From Delphinapterus leucas (Eukaryota; Chordata; Mammalia; Artiodactyla; Monodontidae), in NCBI RefSeq assembly GCF_002288925.2, contig NW_022098067.1, forward strand, positions 2,593,926 through 2,657,925: 64,000 nucleotides of DNA, in the 5' to 3' direction. The first letter of the stretch is position 1. Every line of letters starts with the position of its first letter. Positions 35,393 to 48,064 of this stretch are shown in pieces. The notes under the pieces are model-generated. The model was not told the DNA's origin and did not search any database. It was given only the letters and a program-made list of their open reading frames with translations. The position numbers and the translations under genes were made by a program.

Positions 35393-36179
35393 CATTATGT
35401 CCTTTGGGTATTTTTTAAAGTGAATATGTGTTTTGGAAGGAGTAAGGCATTGGTTTAGAAAACATAAATTGACAACTCACTTATGTTTAAACACTGATGC
35501 CAAAAAAGAAAGAGAAATGCTTATGGATAGATCTGTGTTACAGATCCATTTGTGTTCCTTCCCACTTTTTACCTGAGGTGAATCTTTTTCTGCAAGGACA
35601 TACTGTCTTCCAGAGTAAATTAGGTTCTCACAGTACTACATGTTACTGAGAGTGAAAACTCTTTATTTATACCAATTTTAAGCAGCTGTGACAGCTATTT
35701 TATTCAATATTAAATGCCACAGTCAATCATACATAATAAAAGTGAAGCCTACATAACTCATAGGATACAGTGAGAGCCAATTCCTTGTAAGCTGACAGCT
35801 TATGAACAAATAAATGGCTGTCATTTTTGAATGGCCCTGTATCATGAAATTTATATTTTACTTTAATATAAAGGCAACTCAGATACTCTGCAATTTTTAC
35901 AAAATTATAAGGATGGAGAGTGGAGGACATTTTTGAAGTATCCAAAAGTAAAGATGGAGGCATACAGGTTTTAGGGAATGAAGGCACATTCAAGAAAATG
36001 TTGGTACGGTTTCTATATTAGAAAAAGAAGAAGGAAGAGTAGGAGGATAGGCAGCCAATTGAATTGAAATTCTTTCTAATTTGATAGCAGGAGTATATAA
36101 TTTTTGCTAAGATTTTATCAAGATTATATAAAAACATTAAAATGACTTTATGCAAATTACAAAGAAACTATAGCCTATT
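35393..36179. other. Single-copy DNA, no gene seen
   Basis: Nothing recognised. The 88-codon open frame at 35727-35993 (minus) has no known domain and no splice or promoter support. Confidence 0.4.
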
Positions 36180-36560
36180 AGGAAGGATCTAATTCAATCA
36201 ACTAATCCTTCTTGAGCTATTATTCTAAACTTATATTAGGTTTTATGGTAAATGATGCAAACATACCAGAAATTAATTTAGGTTCCTGCCATTTTGTAAA
36301 CTCTTGGTTGGCACAATACAAGATTTTTAAAATGTTTAAGGATATAATTCCCAAAGGGATATAGGATTCAGGATAGACAAATCACTTCAGGTTGGGGCAG
36401 TAAATAAAGCCTTCACAAATGTGGACTTTAAGCTAGTTCCTAAAGGAAAGGTTATATTTTTATAGGACAAGAGGAGCTAGAAGGATTGATCAGCTAGATA
36501 TTTAATGTGAAAAAGCTCAAGCTATACTTGAAGTACTGTAACCATTCACTTAAATTTTGC
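36180..36560 (+). repeat. Possible ancient mammalian repeat relic
   Basis: The order 'ccttcttgagctatt', 'ggttcctgccattttgtaaactcttggttggcac', 'gccttcacaaatgtggactttaagctag' and 'ggacaagaggagctagaagg' resembles the middle of the same ancient family as 1121-1690. Diverged; low certainty. Confidence 0.35.
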
Positions 36561-36745
36561 TCTGAACCTCTCTTCATGTAGTATATATTGACATTTATAA
36601 TTCACTATTTAAATGCATAGCATTACTGGTAGTTTTTTAGTAGTCTTTAAGAGTATCTCAATAAAATGATATTTTTTACTATTGGATGATGGAATACCAA
36701 ATTAAAATTAAATAGTAACAAAACCCATGAGCTCACTACATAATA

Positions 36746-36776
36746 GTTATCTATCTATCTATCATCTATCTATATC
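36746..36776. repeat. (ATCT)n microsatellite
   Basis: Tetranucleotide run with one interruption. Confidence 0.88.
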
Positions 36777-39700
36777 TTCTGACCTTTCTGGTTTTCCTTT
36801 AATTATGGCAGAATTCAGTCCTGCTGGGTTTCTTTTTCATGTTCACCTCAGGAGACATACACATTATGTGTGTCAACAAAGTAGTACGAAGAAATATAAT
36901 TAAAGGTCTTTATTGTTAAAAAGAAAAATATACTTTACTTTAGCTTAAGGCAGATTCTATGGTTTTAAGGCAGATAATAAATATATCAAAGGAAAAAAAT
37001 ATTGTTTCACTGATACTGTGGACATACAATCATAAAACTCCTTCCATGAATCACTTAGTCCCTCCAATGTAACAAACACTAAATGGATAAAATTAACTAA
37101 ATGGCTTTAACTAGTATATTAAATTATTTATATTATATAAAATTATTATATTAATATACAGAATGTACATTTGTATTAACTTATACTGTTTCCTTGTAGA
37201 TTTCCTTGCTAGTATTTTTTAGGAAATTCATATTTTTTCTGAATCTTGGATTGGAAGAAAAAATTAGTTGAGAAACTAGGAAAGTGATTATTTTGCAAGA
37301 ATTAAAGCTTAAAACTCAACATAGAGGTATTACTGGTTTGAAAGAAGAAAAGCTGACTTGAAAAGTCCAAGGTTAAAGTTACCATTTCACAAGGAGAGGA
37401 GCAATCATGAACTCGATGGTTAGTCTTATCTATAGCTGTAGCCATATTATAAACATGTATTTATAGTCCTATCTTTGGCTAAATAGGAGTCATCCTTGTA
37501 AGTAAGGTGTACACAAAATATCAAGTTTAGGAAACAAAATAAATCCTTAAAATGTCAACTTCAACATGTGATTCTTTGTAGTGCTGTTAACCTTGCTAGG
37601 TGATCCTTATTTCACATTATTCAAATACAGTCCAGTAAGGATATTACTAGTGATTTATGGTATTTGAATATTCACTGCACACTACAATTCCTTGTAAATA
37701 CAACTAACCTTAAAATTTCATTTTTATTGAACAAAGTTTTTAGAGCTATCCATAATAATTAGTAAAGGGTGTGAGGAATGTTGGGATTGTTTTAAGAGTA
37801 ATATGACTTCAGAAATTTCCAAGAATTTTTAATATTTTAATTTATTTTCCCCAAATCCTGCATATTGTTATCTGAAGGAAAAGGGAGTAAGATTTGGAAA
37901 CAATATCACTTTGAATCTTAATTCACAGGAAACAGTGTAAATAACAAAATTTTAAAACTTTATTCTTGACAGTTTTTAAAGGTTTTTTTCTGTGCATCAT
38001 AGTATCATTCTTAGACTATATTTGTTTCTGACTCAATTTGAGCTAATATCCGTGATTTAGCAAATTAAAGTGTGTTTGTACAAACATGCAAATATGGGTT
38101 GGGTTAATTCTTTATGTCACTGCTTTTTGTATATTTTTCCAATGTCTGAGTTGGAACAATACACCATAATCAAATTCTATTATACCATCTTCTTTTATTG
38201 GAAGTAATTTGCAGATGTAAGGAATAGTTTAATTTACCATAGTATACAAATATTTTAGAGTTATTTATTTTAAATGTATGTTTTTCAATAGTCTATTTGG
38301 AGATTTCAATATTCTCAATTCATACATTGTAAAAAGTAGGTTTAAGAAATGGCTAAAAAAACTAAGAATTATAATAAGCAAGGTACATTTTGATAAGAGT
38401 ATAAAAATGACTTATCACTCAAATCAGGCTACATTTAATATTCTTGCTTCTCTTATGGAAATTGACACATCAATTTTTCTTTCACATTTTCTTTTTCAAA
38501 ATCCCTGAAGCAATCTGTTTTCAGAAGAAGTTTAAGAAGGAAGAATGCTTTCTGCAGCATCATTCTGATTTCACACCTAAAATTACATCTGCCCTAAAAG
38601 TGATTCTAGGAAACACTTTTAACTAATAAAATGCTTTATCTATTAAATTTGCTTTGCTTACATTGTCACATTTCCAATGAATACTGGGAAATTTGAGAAA
38701 TTGTGAGTCACAGGTGACATAAAATGGTAGTTAAATGTATGTACCTTTTAAAATTTGTTTCTTAAGAGATTCCAGGTTTTTAACAGTATTACAGTTAAAG
38801 AATGGGAACCATTTTACTAAAGTCAATAAAATATCTTAAAATATGATTCAGTAAGTCAACATGACTCCTTGACTTTCTATTAAGTCACATGACTATTTTC
38901 ATATGATTGACATGTTACTTTCTTAATTTCATCTATTCAAAATTAATAACTTGCCTGAAGAGTGAACAAGCAACCACTTCCATGTATGTTGTACAAAGAT
39001 GAGCACATGAAACTTCTATAAAATGAAGCTTCAGTGTTCATTAGGAAACCACAGAGCAAGGAGGTGAGTACAGACATAGATTAGGCAATTTTTCAGACTG
39101 CCATGGGGGAGAAGTCAAGACTATGGTGCCATTTATCTCAAATTTCCACGAGTGATTCCTTATATAAATGATGAATGCAAACTCAACTTTATCCTGCATA
39201 AGAAGATAAATGTATCCAAAATTAAAATACTGCTTAGCAACGCTGAATGCTTTTTTTTTTCCTTTTTAAGAGTGGATGGGTGACACAACTATGGACCCAA
39301 CCATCAAACTCAAAAGCAGCCAGATGGGAGTGTCCTGAAGAAAGAAAAGTCACAAGAAAATGTGAAATCAAAAAGTTAATACCATAGGGCAGTTTACTGT
39401 AAATAGTGATTTATTTTACTACCTAAAATTTAAAAGTAATCCCAAGAATTCTTTCCATGCAAGTACTCATGACATAAGGTATCACAAACAAGCTAAATTT
39501 TCAGGTGTACGAAGGAAAAAAATCCCTATCAATTGCCCTTAAGACACCACAGATTGTCCAGAAAACTGATAAGGATGTTCATTGCATTTGCACACTACTC
39601 TTCATTGTACTATGGAGTTTCCTCCTGCCATGATCTTCAAGGCTCAAGAAATCCTTTACTTAGCCAATAAAACATGGTTATGCTGTATCTTTATCTCTCT

Positions 39701-39824
39701 ACACAAGTTTCTTGCAATTGGCAGTGTAAGAACTACCTTATTTTAGAACTTAATCTTGGTTTCGAAGTTATTATAAGGTTAAAGAAAGCTCTCCCCCTCT
39801 CTTGTCCTTGTCATTGTTTTCCTT
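36777..39824. other. Single-copy DNA, no gene seen
   Basis: The longest repeat-poor stretch of the window (about 3 kb). AT-rich, with stops in all frames. The small open frames at 38278-38626 show no domain. No repeat recognised. Confidence 0.45.
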
Positions 39825-40025
39825 AGGGTTAAGAGGTTGGGCTTTGTGATCTTGGCCAAATTATCCAAGCTTTGTCATTCCAAGTTTCTTCATTTATAAA
39901 ATAAAGGTAATACAACTTCTTTATTAGGCCATTATGAAGATTCATTAAGATAAGCTTTGCAAAGTATTTAAAATAATACTAAGCCTATAATAAACACTCA
40001 ATAAATATTTAACAGTTATTGCTGT
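39825..40025 (+). mobile_element. MIR SINE
   Basis: + orientation MIR with 'agaggttgggctttgtgatcttggccaaattatccaag', 'tttcttcatttataaaataaaggtaatac', 'ttatgaagattcattaag', 'cactcaataaatatttaacag'. Confidence 0.87.
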
Positions 40026-40046
40026 GTTGTTGTAGTTGCTGTTGTC

Positions 40047-40066
40047 ACTGTCCACAATGGGTACAT
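40047..40066. repeat. Left target-site duplication of the L1 at 40067-47266
   Basis: actgtccacaatgggtacat; the partner at 47267-47285 lacks one A. Confidence 0.9.
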
Positions 40067-40499
40067 GTTTTTTGTTTTCTGTTTTTTTTAACAAATTTAT
40101 GGGAGTATACTTGCTTTACAATGGTGTGTTAGTTTCTGCTTTATAACATAGTGAACCAGTTATACATTTACATATCTCCCCATATCCCCACCCTCTTGGG
40201 TCTCCCTCCCACCTTACCTATCCCACCCCTCTTGTGGCCACATTGCACTGAGGTGGTCTCCCTCTGCTATGCAGCTGCTTCACACTAGCTATCTATTTTA
40301 CATTCAGTAGTATATATACGTCCATGCCACACTCTCACGTTGTCCCAGCTTACCATTCCCCATCCCCGCATCCTCAAGTCCATTCTCTATGTCTTTATTC
40401 CTGTCCTGCCCTTAGGTCCTTCATAAACTTTTTTTTAAAATTTTTTTCTTAGATTCCATATATATGTGTTAGCATGAGGTATTTGCTTTTCTATTTCTG

Positions 40500-43400
40500 A
40501 CTTACTTCACTTTGTATGACAGACTCTAAGTCCATCACATCACTAGAAAAAACTCAATTTCTTTCTTTCTTGGCTGAGTACTACTCCATTATATATATGT
40601 GCCACATCTTCTTTATCCATCCATTTGTCAATGTACACTTAGGTTGCTTCCATGTCCTGGCTATTGTAAATAGAGCTGCAATGAACATTGTGGTACATGA
40701 CTCTTTTTGAATTATGGTTTTCTCAGGGTATATGTTCAGTAGTGTGATTCCTGGGTCGTATGGTAGTTCTATTTTTACTTTTTTAAGGAACCTCCATACT
40801 GTTCTCCACAGTGGCTGTAACAATTTACATTCCCACAAACATGCTAGAGAGTTCCCTTTTCTCCACACCCTCTCCAGAATTTGTTGTTTGTAGATATTTT
40901 GGTGATGTCCATTCTGACTGGTGTGAGGTGATACCTTATTGTAGATCTGATTTGCATTTCTCTAATGATTAATGATGTTGAGCATTCTTTCCTGTGTTTG
41001 TTAGCAATCTGTATATCTTCTTCGGAGAACTGTCTACTTAGGTCTTCTGCCAATTTTTGGATTGGTTTTTTTGTTGTTTTGATATTGAGCTGCATGAGCT
41101 GCTTGTAAATTTTGGAGATGAATCCTTTGTCATTTGCTTCATTTGTAAATATTTTCTCCCATTCTTAGGGTTATCTTTTCATCTTGTTTATGCTTCCCTT
41201 TGCTGTGCAAAAGCTTTTAAGTTTCATTAGGTCCCATTGTTTTCTTTTGGTTTTTATTTCCATTTCTCTAGGAGGTGGATCAAAAAGGATCTTGCTGTGA
41301 TTTATATCATAGAGTGTTCTGCCTATGTTTTCTTCTAAGAGTTTGATGGTGTCTGGCCTTACATTTAGGTCTTTAATACATTTTGAGTTTATTTTTTTGT
41401 ATGGTGTTAAGGAGTGTTCTACTTTCATTGTTTTACATGCAACTGTCCAGTTTTCCCAGCACCACTTATTGAAGAGGCTGTGTTTTCTCCATTGTATATT
41501 CTTGTCTCCTTTAACAAAGATAAGGTGACAATATGTGCATGGGTTGATATCTGGGCTTTCTAGCCTGTTCATTGATCTATATTTCTGTTTTTGTGTCAGT
41601 ACCATACTGTCTTGATTACTGTAGCTTTGTAGTATAGTCTGAAGTCCGGGAGCCTGATTGCTCCAGTTCTGTTTATTTTCTCCCGATTGTTTTGGCTATT
41701 CAGGATCTTTTGTGTTTCCACACAATTGTGAAATATTTTGTTCTAGTTTTGTGGAAAATGCCAGTGGTAGTTTGATAGGGATTGCATCAAATCTGTAGAT
41801 TGCTTTGGGTAGCATAGTCATTTTCACAATGTTGATTCTTCCCATCCAAGAACATGGTATATCTCTCCATCTGTTTGTGTTATCTTTAATTTCTTTCATC
41901 CGTGTCTTATAGTTTTCTGCATACAGCTCTTCTGTCTCCTTAGGTATGTTTATTCCTAGGTATGTTATTCCTTTTGTTGCAATGGTAAATGGGAGTGTTT
42001 CCTTAATTTCTCTTTTAGATTTTTCATCATTACTGTATAGGACTGCAAGAGGTTCTGTGCATTAATTTTGTTTCCTGCTATTTTACCAAATTCATTGGTT
42101 AGCTATAATAGTTTTCTGGTAGAGTCTTTAGGATTCTCTATGTATGTATAGTATCATGTCATCTGTAAAGAGTGACAGCTTTACTTTTTCTTTTCCATTT
42201 TGGATTCTTTTTATTTCTTTGGCTTCTATGATTGCTGTGGCTAAAACTTCCAAAACTATGTTGAATAATAGTAGTGAGATTGGGCAACCTTGTCTTTCTC
42301 CTGATCTTAGTGGAAATGGTTTCAATTTTTCACCATTGAGAATGATATTGGCTGTGATTTTGTCATATATGGCCTTTATTATGTTGAGGAAAGTTCCCTC
42401 TATGCCTACTTTCTGGAGGGATTTTACAATAAATTGCTGTTGAAAGTTTTTTCTGCATCTATTGAGATGATTATACGGTTTTTATTCTTCAATTTTTTAA
42501 TGTGGTGTATCATATTGATTGATTTGCATATATAGAAGAATCCTTGCATTCCTGGAATAAACCCTACTTAATCATGGTGTATGGTCCTTTTAATGTGTTG
42601 TTGGATTCTGTTTGCTAGTATTTTGTTGAGGATTTTTTCATCTATGTTCATCAGTGATAATGGTCTGTAGTTATCTTTCTTTTTGACATCTTTGTTTGGT
42701 TTTGGTATCAGGGTGATGGTGGCCTCGTAGAATGAGTTTGGGAGTGTTCCTCCCTCTGCTATATTTTGGAAGAGTTTGAGAAGGATAGGTGTTAACTCTT
42801 CTCTAAATGTTTGATAGAATTTGTCTGTGAAGCCATCTGGTCCTGGGCTTTTGTTTTTTGGAAGATTTTTAATCACAGTCTCAATTTCAGTGCTTCTGTT
42901 TGGTCTGTTCATATTTTCTATTTCTTCCTGGTTCAGTCTCAGGAGGTGGTGCTTTTCTAAAAATTTGTCCATTTCTTCCAGGTTGTCCATTTTATTGGCA
43001 TAGAGTTGCTTTTAATAATCTCTCATGATCCTTGGTATTTCTGCAGTGTCACTTGTTACTTCTCCTTTCTCATTTCTAATTCTATTGATTTGAGGCTTCT
43101 CCCCTTTTTTGTTTTTTTGATGAGTCTGGTTAATAGTTTATGCTTTTATTGATCTTTGCTATTGTTTACTTCATTTCTTTTTCATTTATTTTGGATCTGT
43201 TCTTTATGATTTCTTTCCTTTTGATAACTTTGGGGGGCTTGTTTTGTTTTTCTGTCTCTAATTGCTTTATGTGAAGGTTGGGTTGTTTATTTGAGATGTT
43301 TCCTGTTTCTTGAGGTAGGATTGTATTGTTATAAACTTCCCTCTTAGGACTGCTTTTGGTGCATCCCATTGGTTTTGGGTCATCATGTTTTCATTGTCAT

Positions 43401-44220
43401 TGGTTTCTAGGTATTTTTTGATTTCCTCTTTGATTTCTTCAGTGATCTCGTGGTTATTAAGTAGTGTATTGTTTAGCCTCCATGTGCTTGTATTCTTTAC
43501 ATATTTTTTCCTGTAATTTATATGTAGTCTCATAGCATTATGGTCGGAAAAGATACTTGATACGATTTCAATTTTCTTAAATTTACCAAGGCTTCTTTTG
43601 TGATGCAAAATACGATCTATCCTGGAGAATATTCCAAGAGCAACTGAGAAGAAAGTGTATTCTGTTGTTTTTGGTTGGAGTGTCCTAAAAATGTCAATTA
43701 AGTCTATCTGGTCTATTGTGTCTTTTAAAGTTTGTGTTCCTTATTTATTTTCATTTTGCATGATCTGACCATTGGTGAAAGTGGGGTATTAGAATCTCCC
43801 ACTATGATTGTGTTACTGTGATTTTCCCCTTTTATGGTGGTTAGCATTTGCCTTATGTATTGAGGTGCTCCTATGTTGGGTGCATAAATATTTACAATTG
43901 TTATATATTCTTGGATTGATCCCTTGATCATTATATAATGTCATTCTTGGTCTCTTGTAATAATCTTTCTTTAAAGGGTATTTTGGCTGATATGAGAATT
44001 GCTACTCCAGCTTTCTTTTGGTTTCCATTTGCATTGAATATCTTTTTCCATCCCTCACTTTCAGTCTGAATGTGTCCGTACGTCTGAAGTGGGTCTCTTG
44101 TAGACAAAATATATATGGGTCTTGTATGTATCTATGTATGTATCCATTCAGCCAGTCTCTGTCTTTTGATTGGAGCATTTAATCCATTTACATTTAAGGT
44201 AGTTATTGATATGCATGTTC
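40500..44220 (-). pseudogene. L1 ORF2 pseudogene
   Basis: The endonuclease keeps S-D-H-N (open at 43267-43608), while the region usually V-G-D-F-N reads V-G-D-S-N (open at 43725-43931). The RT fingers/palm block at 42568-42990 has S-P-G-P-D-G-F-T and L-I-P-K-P. The catalytic box reads F-T-D-D (codons 42158-42169), so both Asp are kept. The distal conserved block [14 protein letters not shown] is open at 41696-41899, and the C-terminal part lies at 40581-41095. At least five separate open blocks show that multiple frame breaks disable it. Confidence 0.88.
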
Positions 44221-44319
44221 TTATTACCATTTTCTTAATTGTTTTGGGTTTTTTGTTTTAGCTTTTTTCCTTCTCTTGTGTTTCCTGCCTAGAGGAGTTC
44301 CTGTAGCATTTATTGTAAA

Positions 44320-45150
44320 GCTGGTTTGGTGGTGCTGAATTCTCTTACCTTTAGCTTGTCTGTAAAGTTTTTAATTTCTTCATCAAATCTGAAAGAGATC
44401 CTTGATGGGTAGAGTAATCGTGGTTTTAGGATTTTCCTGTTCATCACTTTAAATATGTCCTGCCACTACCTTCTGGCTTGCAGAGTTTTTGCTGAAAGAT
44501 CAGCTTTTAACCTTATGGGGATTCCCTTGTATGGTATTTGTTGTTTTTCCCTTGCTGCTTTTAATATTTTTTCTTTGTATTTAATGTTTGATAGTTTGAT
44601 TAATGTGTGCCTTGGTGTGTTTCTCCTTGGATTAATCCTGTATGGGGCTCTCTGTTCTCCCTCTAATTGATTAACTATTTCCTTACCCATATTAGGGAAG
44701 TTTTCAACTATAATCTCTTCAAATATTTTCTCAGTCCCTTTCTTTTCCTCTTCTTCTTCTGGAGCCCTATAATTCTAATGTTGGTGCATGTAACGTTTTT
44801 CCAGTTGTCTCTGAGACTGTCTTCAAATCTTTTCATTCTTTTCTCTTTATTCTGCTCTGCAGTAGTTAGTTCCACTCTTTTATCTTCCAGGTCACTTATC
44901 CATTCTTCTGCCTCAGTTATTCTATTGATTCTTTGTAGAGAATTTTTAATTTCATTTATTGTGCGTTTATCATTGTTTGTTTGCTCTTTAGTTCTTCTAG
45001 GTCTTTGTTAAACATTTCTTTTATTTTCTCCATTCTATTTCCAAGATTTTGGATCATCTTTACTATCATTACTCTGAATTCTTTTCCAGGTAGGCTACTT
45101 ATATCCTGTTCATTTGTTTAGTCTGGTGGGTTTTTAAGTTTCTCCTTCAT
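44320..45150 (-). pseudogene. L1 ORF1 pseudogene
   Basis: The start codon position matches that of the + strand L1 (antisense cat near 45150, context 'ctccttcat'). The C-terminal domain block is open at 44466-44690, with P-R-H-T-L-I-K-L, A-A-R-E-K-Q-Q and G-I-P-I-R-L-K-A-D-L-S. It then stops at T-L-Q-A-R-R because of a frameshift or stop. The coiled-coil region lies near 44800-45060 in other frames. Confidence 0.82.
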
Positions 45151-45708
45151 TTTCTGTGTGGTTCTCTGTCTTCTCCTTTTGCTTAAATTACTGTGTTTGG
45201 GGTCTCCTTTTTCCAGGGTGCAGGTTTGTAGTTCCTCCTGCTTTTTGTGCCTGCCCCAGTGGCTAAGGTTTGTTCAATGGGTTGTTTTGGCTTCCTGATG
45301 GAGGGGAGTAGTGCCAGTGTTCTGGGGGATGAGGCTGGATCTTGTCATTCTGGTGGGCAGGTCTGTGCGTGGTGGTGTGTTTTGAGGTGTCTGTTTCCTT
45401 ATTTTGATTTTAGGCACCCTCTCTGCTAATGAGTGGAGTTGTGTTCCTGTCTTCCTAGTTGTTTGGCATAACATGTCCAGCACTGTAGCTTGCTGGTCAT
45501 TGAGTGGAGCCTTGTCTTAGCATTGATATGGAGATCTCTCGGAGAGCTTTTGCTATGTGATATTACATGGAGCTTGGAGGTCTCCAGGGTGCTCCAGCCT
45601 GGCTAGCTGATTGACCAGTGTCCTGAACTCGGCTCTCCCACCTCAGAGGCACAGCCCTGACACCTGGCTGGAGCACCAAGATCCTGTCCACCACACAGAT
45701 CAGAAAAA

Positions 45709-45710
<2 letters not shown>

Positions 45711-45768
<58 letters not shown>

Positions 45769-45769
45769 A
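45711..45769 (+). repeat. (GAAA)n microsatellite in L1 5' UTR
   Basis: About 14 perfect tetranucleotide units. In the L1 sense direction it is a TTTC pyrimidine tract. Confidence 0.95.
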
Positions 45770-46027
45770 AATATAATAAAGTTATTAAAATAAAAAATAA
45801 TAATTGAAAAGAATAAAACAATTAAAAAGTAATAAAGAAAGAAGTGAGCAACCAAACCAAAAATCACATCCACCAATGAAAACAAGTGCCAAAAACTACA
45901 CACAAAAAAAGCCCAAATAAATGGACAGAGAGAACCCTAGGACATATGGTAAAAGCAAAGCTCTACAGACACAATCACACAAAGAAGCACAGACATACAC
46001 ACTCACAAAAAGAGACAAAGGAAAAAA

Positions 46028-46060
46028 ATATATATATATATATATATGTATGTATATATA
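46028..46060. repeat. (TA)n microsatellite in L1 5' UTR
   Basis: TA run with two tg interruptions. Confidence 0.88.
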
Positions 46061-47099
46061 TTACTGTTCCCAAAGTCCACCACCTCCATTTTGGGATGAT
46101 TTGTTGTCTAGTCAGGCATTCCACAGATGCAGGTACATCAGGTTGATTGTGGAGATTTAATCTGCTGTTCCTGAGGCTGCTGGGAGAGATTTCCCTTTTT
46201 CTACTTTGTTCACACAGCTACTTGGTTTCAGCTTTGGATTTGGTGCTGCCTCTGTATGTAGGTTGCGTGAGGGTGTCTGTTCTTTGCTCAGACAGGATGG
46301 GGTTAAAGTAGCAGCTGATTAGGGTTCTCTAGCTCACTCAGATCGGAAAGAGGGAGGGGTACGAAATGCGGGGGCACCCTGCAGCAGCAGAGCTTGCCTG
46401 ATGTTGCAACAGCCTGAGGCGTGCCATTTATTCTCCCTGGGAAGTTGTCCATGGATCACAGGACCTTATCAGTGGAGGCCTGCACAGGCTCCCTGTAGGG
46501 GAAGTGTGGATAGTGACCTGTGCTTACACACATGTTTCTTGGTGACTGCAGCAGCAGCCTTAGCATTTCATGCCCGTCTCTGGTGTCTGTGCTGATAGCC
46601 GTGGATCGCGCCTGTCTCTGGAGCTTGTTTAAGTGGTGCTCTGAATCCCCTCTCTTTGCACAACCCAAAACAATGGTCTCTTGCCTCTTAGGCAGGTCCA
46701 GAGTTTTTCCCAGACTCCCTCCTGGCTAGCTGTGACGCACTAGCCTCCTTCAGCCTGTGTTCACGCAGCCAACCCCAGTCCTCTCCCTAGGATCTGACCT
46801 CTGAAGCCTGAACCTCAGCTCCCAGTCCCCACCCTGGCCAGTGGGTGAGCCGACAAGTATCTCAGGCTGGTGAGTGCAGGTCGGCACCAATCCTCTGTGT
46901 GTGAATCTCTCTGCTTTGCCCTCTGCACCCCTGTTGCTGTGCTTTCCTCCATGGCTCCAAAGCTTCCCCCCTGCCACCCCCAGTCTCCACCAGTGAAGGG
47001 GTTTCCTAGTGTGCGGGAATATTTCCTCCTTCACAGCTCCCTCCCACTGGTGCAGGTCCCATCCCTAATTTTTGTGTCTGTTTTTTCTTTTTTCTTTTA

Positions 47100-47105
47100 C
47101 CTTAC
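47100..47105 (-). other. Splice-donor-like GTAAGG in L1 5' UTR
   Basis: In the L1 sense direction the sequence reads cctag|gtaagg. The boundary falls within one or two bases of where the antisense L1 at 56436-62231 jumps past about 1.4 kb of 5' UTR, suggesting this donor was used in a related element's RNA. Confidence 0.45.
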
Positions 47106-47253
47106 CTAGGTATGTGGGGAGTTTCTTGCCTTTTGGGAAGTCTGAGGTCTTCTGCCAGCATTCAGTAGGTGTTCTGTAGGAGTTGTTCCACATGTAGATT
47201 TATTTCTGATGTATTTGTGGAGAGGAAGGTGATCTCCATGTCTTACTCTTCCA

Positions 47254-47261
47254 CCATCTTG
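47254..47261 (-). promoter_or_regulatory. YY1-like CAAGATGG motif at L1 5' end
   Basis: ccatcttg on this strand, 5 bases inside the exact 5' end of the L1 defined by its target-site duplication. This is the expected place for the L1 YY1 site. Function inferred. Confidence 0.55.
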
Positions 47262-47266
47262 AATGG

Positions 47267-47285
47267 ACTGTCCCAATGGGTACAT
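47267..47285. repeat. Right target-site duplication of the L1 at 40067-47266
   Basis: actgtcccaatgggtacat, matching 40047-40066 except for one deleted A. Confidence 0.9.
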
Positions 47286-48064
47286 TTAACAGTGGGACTG
47301 AAGATAAGATCCTGTACAATAAATTTACCAAGAGTTTGTATTTAGTTATTCATTCATGTATCCCTAAAAGGTAGTGTTTCACACATGCTGTACTTTCTCT
47401 ATAATTGTTCTTTTTAACAGAATCAAACTTTACTGTTAAACCTAAAATATAATACAAATGGTAGGCATTTTAAATGACTTAGGAAGAGGAGAAAATTGAT
47501 TGATTCAAGAGTAGAACTAATGAAGTTGTCCCCAAGATGTGTGTCTGGGTGTGAGACAATAATGATGGCTCTAGCAAGTCTCTGGCAAGTTGATGGTAAG
47601 TCCAGTCCAGGGTCTTCTATTTCATCTGCTGTTAAGGTTTTTTTTTTTCCCCAGGATCATAGACAGTTTGAGTGTGAGGGAAGTAGAGTTGGAAGGGTGA
47701 AGACAATACATGAACAGCTTGAAGAGTTCTAAATTAAAGGCAGTAAAATGTCCATTATTGGGGATGTTCAAGCCTATTTTTTTCACATATTTGGCCATTG
47801 GGTTAAGTTTAACTGTCAGTGGCAGAAGCTAAGTTGCTAAGTTGCATATTTTCTCATCTCCACAGCCAGGAGTAAATAAGTGCCTATTCTTTGTGAATGG
47901 AAAATTCACAAAGACTGTTTCTGCAAGAAAGCCTCTAGGCAAGTTTGTCTTCTGCTCAATGCTACAGGCAATAACTAGGCAAAAAATTGTGCATTCACTG
48001 AAATAATCTGCACTTTCCACCAGATGCTGGGCCATATAAAAGACATCATTATTTGTCAGAAACT
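47286..48064. other. Single-copy DNA, no gene seen
   Basis: No repeat recognised. The open frames at 47496-47732 (+) and 47829-48080 (-) have no identifiable domain. Confidence 0.4.

Larger units (their letters stand above)
40067..47266 (-). mobile_element. Full-length L1 (7.2 kb), antisense, with target-site duplications
   Basis: Begins antisense with a T-rich tail (40067-40090) and the L1 3' end. Then come ORF2 (about 40500-44220), ORF1 (about 44320-45150) and a long GC-rich 5' UTR (to 47266) ending 'ttccaccatcttgaatgg'. Duplications of 19-20 bases flank it, proving a single complete insertion. The 5' UTR contains a (GAAA)n and a (TA)n microsatellite. ORF1 and ORF2 both carry stops and frameshifts, so it is inactive, but it is well preserved and among the younger L1s here. 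Confidence 0.95.
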
